Source: Aquibacillus halophilus
GTDB lineage: Bacteria > Bacillota > Bacilli > Bacillales > Amphibacillaceae
Assembly: GCF_009649745.1 (NCBI RefSeq)
Contig: NZ_WJNG01000013.1
Coordinates: 62,001-126,000 of the forward strand
Direction of reading: 5' to 3'
DNA length: 64,000 nucleotides
Part shown: in pieces, positions 61,855 through 64,000 of the stretch
Position numbering within the stretch: the first letter of the stretch is position 1
Layout of the letters: every line of letters starts with the position of its first letter
Notes under the pieces: model-generated
The model's database searches: none
What the model was told of the DNA's origin: nothing
What the model saw: the letters and a program-made list of their open reading frames with translations, nothing else
Position numbers and translations under genes: made by a program

Positions 61855-64000
61855 ATGATAAAAAAAGCAGAAAAATTTCTTAAAGAATACTACGGCTTTG
61901 ATACTTTTAGACCAGGTCAACAAGCCGTAATTGAACAACTTTTAGATAATAATAATACTTTGGCCATTATGCCAACCGGTGGAGGAAAGTCACTCTGTTA
62001 CCAAATCCCCGGTCTAACCCTTGCAGGGACAGCTGTGGTTGTCTCCCCATTAATCTCCCTGATGAAGGATCAAGTTGATGCCCTTCAAGCATTAGGTATC
62101 TCGGCAACTTATATTAATAGCTCGTTGCAAGCAGATGAACAGCAATCACGAATGAATGAACTTCGTAATGGAGTTTATGATTTTGTTTATGTTGCTCCGG
62201 AACGATTTGAAGCTCCTTCTTTTATAGAAACAATCAAAACGATCCCACTATCGTTGATTGCATTTGATGAAGCTCATTGTATTTCTCAATGGGGACATGA
62301 TTTTCGACCAAGTTATCGTTCAGTAGTGCCTGCGTTACAAAAAATCCCTAACCTACCCGTAGTTGTAGCGCTAACAGCAACTGCAACTGATGAGGTTATT
62401 CAGGATATTCAAAGGTTAATTCAAGTCGAGGATAATCACGTCATTAACACTGGTTTTGCTAGAGAGAACTTAGCTTTCCACGTCATTAAGGGACGCGATA
62501 AGAAGGAATTTGTCCTTGATTACATAAATGATAGAAAAAAAGAATCAGGGATCATTTATGCCTCAACACGAAAACAGGTCGATATGCTATATAGCTATCT
62601 TTCTAGCAAAGATCTATCAGTTGCTAAGTATCATGCTGGATTATCTGAACAAGTTCGGAAAGATAGCCAGAACGCCTTCACCCAAGAGGAAAATAACATA
62701 ATGATTGCGACCAATGCTTTTGGAATGGGGATTGATAAATCTAACGTTCGCTATGTTATTCACTATGCACTACCGATGAACATCGAATCCTATTATCAAG
62801 AGGCTGGTCGTGCTGGTCGTGACGGGGAGCAAAGTGATTGTATTTTACTTTTTTCCGGACAAGATATCCAGCTTCAAAAATTTCTAATTGAGCAATCACT
62901 AATGGAAGAAGATAAAAAGACAAAGGAATATAAGAAACTACAGGCAATGGTTAACTATTGCCATACACACAATTGTCTTCAGAATTATGTTCTGCATTAT
63001 TTTAATGATTACTCGATGAAAAATGATTGTAATAATTGCGGAAACTGTCTTCACGATGATGAGCGCGAGGAAATGACAAGAGAAGCGCAAATGGTTTTAT
63101 CCTGCGTTAAGCGAATGAATCAGCGGTTTGGTGCCGGTCTTACTGCAAAAGTGTTAAAGGGTTCTAAGGATAAGAAGGTAATCGAATTTGGGTTTAATAA
63201 ACTTACCACGTATGGATTGATGTCGCATTATACAGAAAAAGAGATTACTAATTTTATTCACTTCCTAGTTGCAGAAGCTATATTATCGTCTGGCGAAGAA
63301 CGGTTTCCTATCTTAAAGCTGACAAAAGAGGCAGAGGCTGTATTAAAAGGGCAGAAACAAATCTGGATGTTTACTGGCTCTGTTAAACGATCAGTGGAAA
63401 CTGATTATAAAGAAGAGTTATTTGAAGAACTACGTCAGCTTCGCAAACAAATTGCAGACCAAGAAAAGGTTCCTCCTTATGTATTATTCTCGGATGCGAC
63501 ATTGAAGGAAATGAGCCGATACTTTCCGAAAACGAAAGAGGATATGCTCCAAATCAAAGGCGTAGGACTGAAAAAATATGATCAGTACGGAGAAGTATTT
63601 ATTGACGCGATCAGTGAATGGACGAGCCAGAACAGTACTGAGATAGCTACCCAAAAGGCTTCGGTTGAACAACCGCCGACTATGAGTAAGAAAGACGCGG
63701 GTGACGGACGACCAAGTCATTTAATTAGCTACCAACTGTTTATTGATGGAGAAAGCATTGATAATATTGCTATCTCTAGAAATGTGACCGCACAGACAGT
63801 CACTAATCACTTGTTCAAAGCATTTAAAGAAGGCGAAGAGCTTGACTGGAGTTTATTCTTTAATGAGATACAGGAAAGTGAAATTTTAGAGGCAAGAGAA
63901 CAGCTAGAAGAACCAAAATTAAAGCCGCTTAAGGATGCTTTGTCCGATGACATCGATTATGTAACAATACGCGCGGTTTTAGTTAAAAATGGATTCATGT
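61855..64000 (+). CDS. recQ: ATP-dependent DNA helicase RecQ (3' end outside the window)
   Basis: RecQ is a 3'-5' superfamily 2 helicase in recombination and fork repair. 715 residues are visible. Walker A PTGGGKS (Lys45), the DEAH box (138-141) and motif VI YYQEAGRAGRDG are present. They are followed by the zinc-binding RQC part with four Cys (about 369-402: NYC, HNC-like, NNCGNC), a winged helix and an HRDC domain. A C-terminal HTH_40-like segment (HLISYQLFIDGESIDNIA) is seen in the long RecQ proteins of Bacillaceae. AAAGGATG precedes the ATG at 61855. The open frame continues past base 64000. Confidence 0.96.
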   Translation, partial: MIKKAEKFLKEYYGFDTFRPGQQAVIEQLLDNNNTLAIMPTGGGKSLCYQIPGLTLAGTAVVVSPLISLMKDQVDALQALGISATYINSSLQADEQQSRMNELRNGVYDFVYVAPERFEAPSFIETIKTIPLSLIAFDEAHCISQWGHDFRPSYRSVVPALQKIPNLPVVVALTATATDEVIQDIQRLIQVEDNHVINTGFARENLAFHVIKGRDKKEFVLDYINDRKKESGIIYASTRKQVDMLYSYLSSKDLSVAKYHAGLSEQVRKDSQNAFTQEENNIMIATNAFGMGIDKSNVRYVIHYALPMNIESYYQEAGRAGRDGEQSDCILLFSGQDIQLQKFLIEQSLMEEDKKTKEYKKLQAMVNYCHTHNCLQNYVLHYFNDYSMKNDCNNCGNCLHDDEREEMTREAQMVLSCVKRMNQRFGAGLTAKVLKGSKDKKVIEFGFNKLTTYGLMSHYTEKEITNFIHFLVAEAILSSGEERFPILKLTKEAEAVLKGQKQIWMFTGSVKRSVETDYKEELFEELRQLRKQIADQEKVPPYVLFSDATLKEMSRYFPKTKEDMLQIKGVGLKKYDQYGEVFIDAISEWTSQNSTEIATQKASVEQPPTMSKKDAGDGRPSHLISYQLFIDGESIDNIAISRNVTAQTVTNHLFKAFKEGEELDWSLFFNEIQESEILEAREQLEEPKLKPLKDALSDDIDYVTIRAVLVKNGFM

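Overview
The window is chromosomal DNA from a low-G+C, endospore-forming member of the Bacillaceae, probably a moderately halophilic or salt-tolerant Oceanobacillus/Virgibacillus-like organism. This rests on gene content and order. The left half largely follows the Bacillus subtilis backbone pyrG-rpoE-fadF-ywjE, argS-ywiB-speB-speE, pbpG-ywhD-tautomerase, ywgA-ywfO, lipL-pta-hemQ, cwlJ-gerQ-ywdK-ywdI. Germination and spore genes (cwlJ, gerQ, a PbpG-type PBP, Ku/LigD) point to sporulation. BCCT and NSS sodium-coupled transporters, a TRAP transporter and a CPA-type antiporter fit a salt-exposed lifestyle. The species cannot be fixed from the sequence alone.

Layout. 1-6.5 kb: pyrG (cut by the window edge), rpoE, a P-loop protein where B. 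subtilis has acdA, fadF under a FadR-like operator, a phospholipase-D-type cardiolipin synthase and a XapX protein. 7-14.8 kb: ywiB-argS (overlapping), speE-speB, a class A penicillin-binding protein, ywhD. 15.4-20 kb: a 4-oxalocrotonate tautomerase and two tandem paralogous OppB-OppC fused permeases, with a truncated second tautomerase between them. This is a segmental duplication, and both permease promoters carry the same Rex-like dyad. 20-23 kb: two small or unknown genes, ywgA and ywfO. 23.8-34 kb: BCCT transporter, lipL, menC-type enzyme, pta, hemQ, cwlJ-gerQ, ywdK/ywdI, NSS transporter. 34.5-42.3 kb: a TIGR02206-type membrane protein, a 37-aa ORF, and a CcpA-controlled disaccharide uptake and phosphorolysis operon (binding protein, two permeases, GH65 phosphorylase) with a divergent AraC-type regulator. 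42.3-46.1 kb: a fructosamine-kinase-like gene and divergent ku/ligD (non-homologous end joining). 46.7-52.8 kb: M29 aminopeptidase, OsmC protein, a TerC exporter behind a yybP-ykoY (Mn2+) riboswitch, alpha-phosphoglucomutase, AI-2E-family exporter. 53.7-56.9 kb: a complete TRAP transporter (dctQ-dctM-dctP). 57-64 kb: a GNAT protein, a 58-aa coiled-coil protein, a cation/proton antiporter with RCK domain, brnQ and recQ (cut by the window end).

The most striking feature is not a gene. Seven intergenic loci (about 6.6, 9.5, 15.1, 23.4, 34.2, 46.4 and 53.2 kb) carry the same G+C-rich composite repeat. The five best-preserved copies are about 0.55-0.7 kb, and their bounds are approximate. Each contains two roughly 105-125 bp imperfect palindromes in inverted orientation, and most copies have recognisable common ends. 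The palindromes keep their pairing while their terminal hairpins change sequence (GTGAGC/GCTCAC, AGAATC/GATTCT, GTGG/CCAC, GGAAG/CTTCC), which argues for a selected or mechanistically required fold. They look like a non-autonomous, structure-forming mobile repeat.

Most functional names rest on recognised motifs and on gene order from memory; no database search was run. Start codons were re-chosen wherever a Shine-Dalgarno sequence decided the matter.
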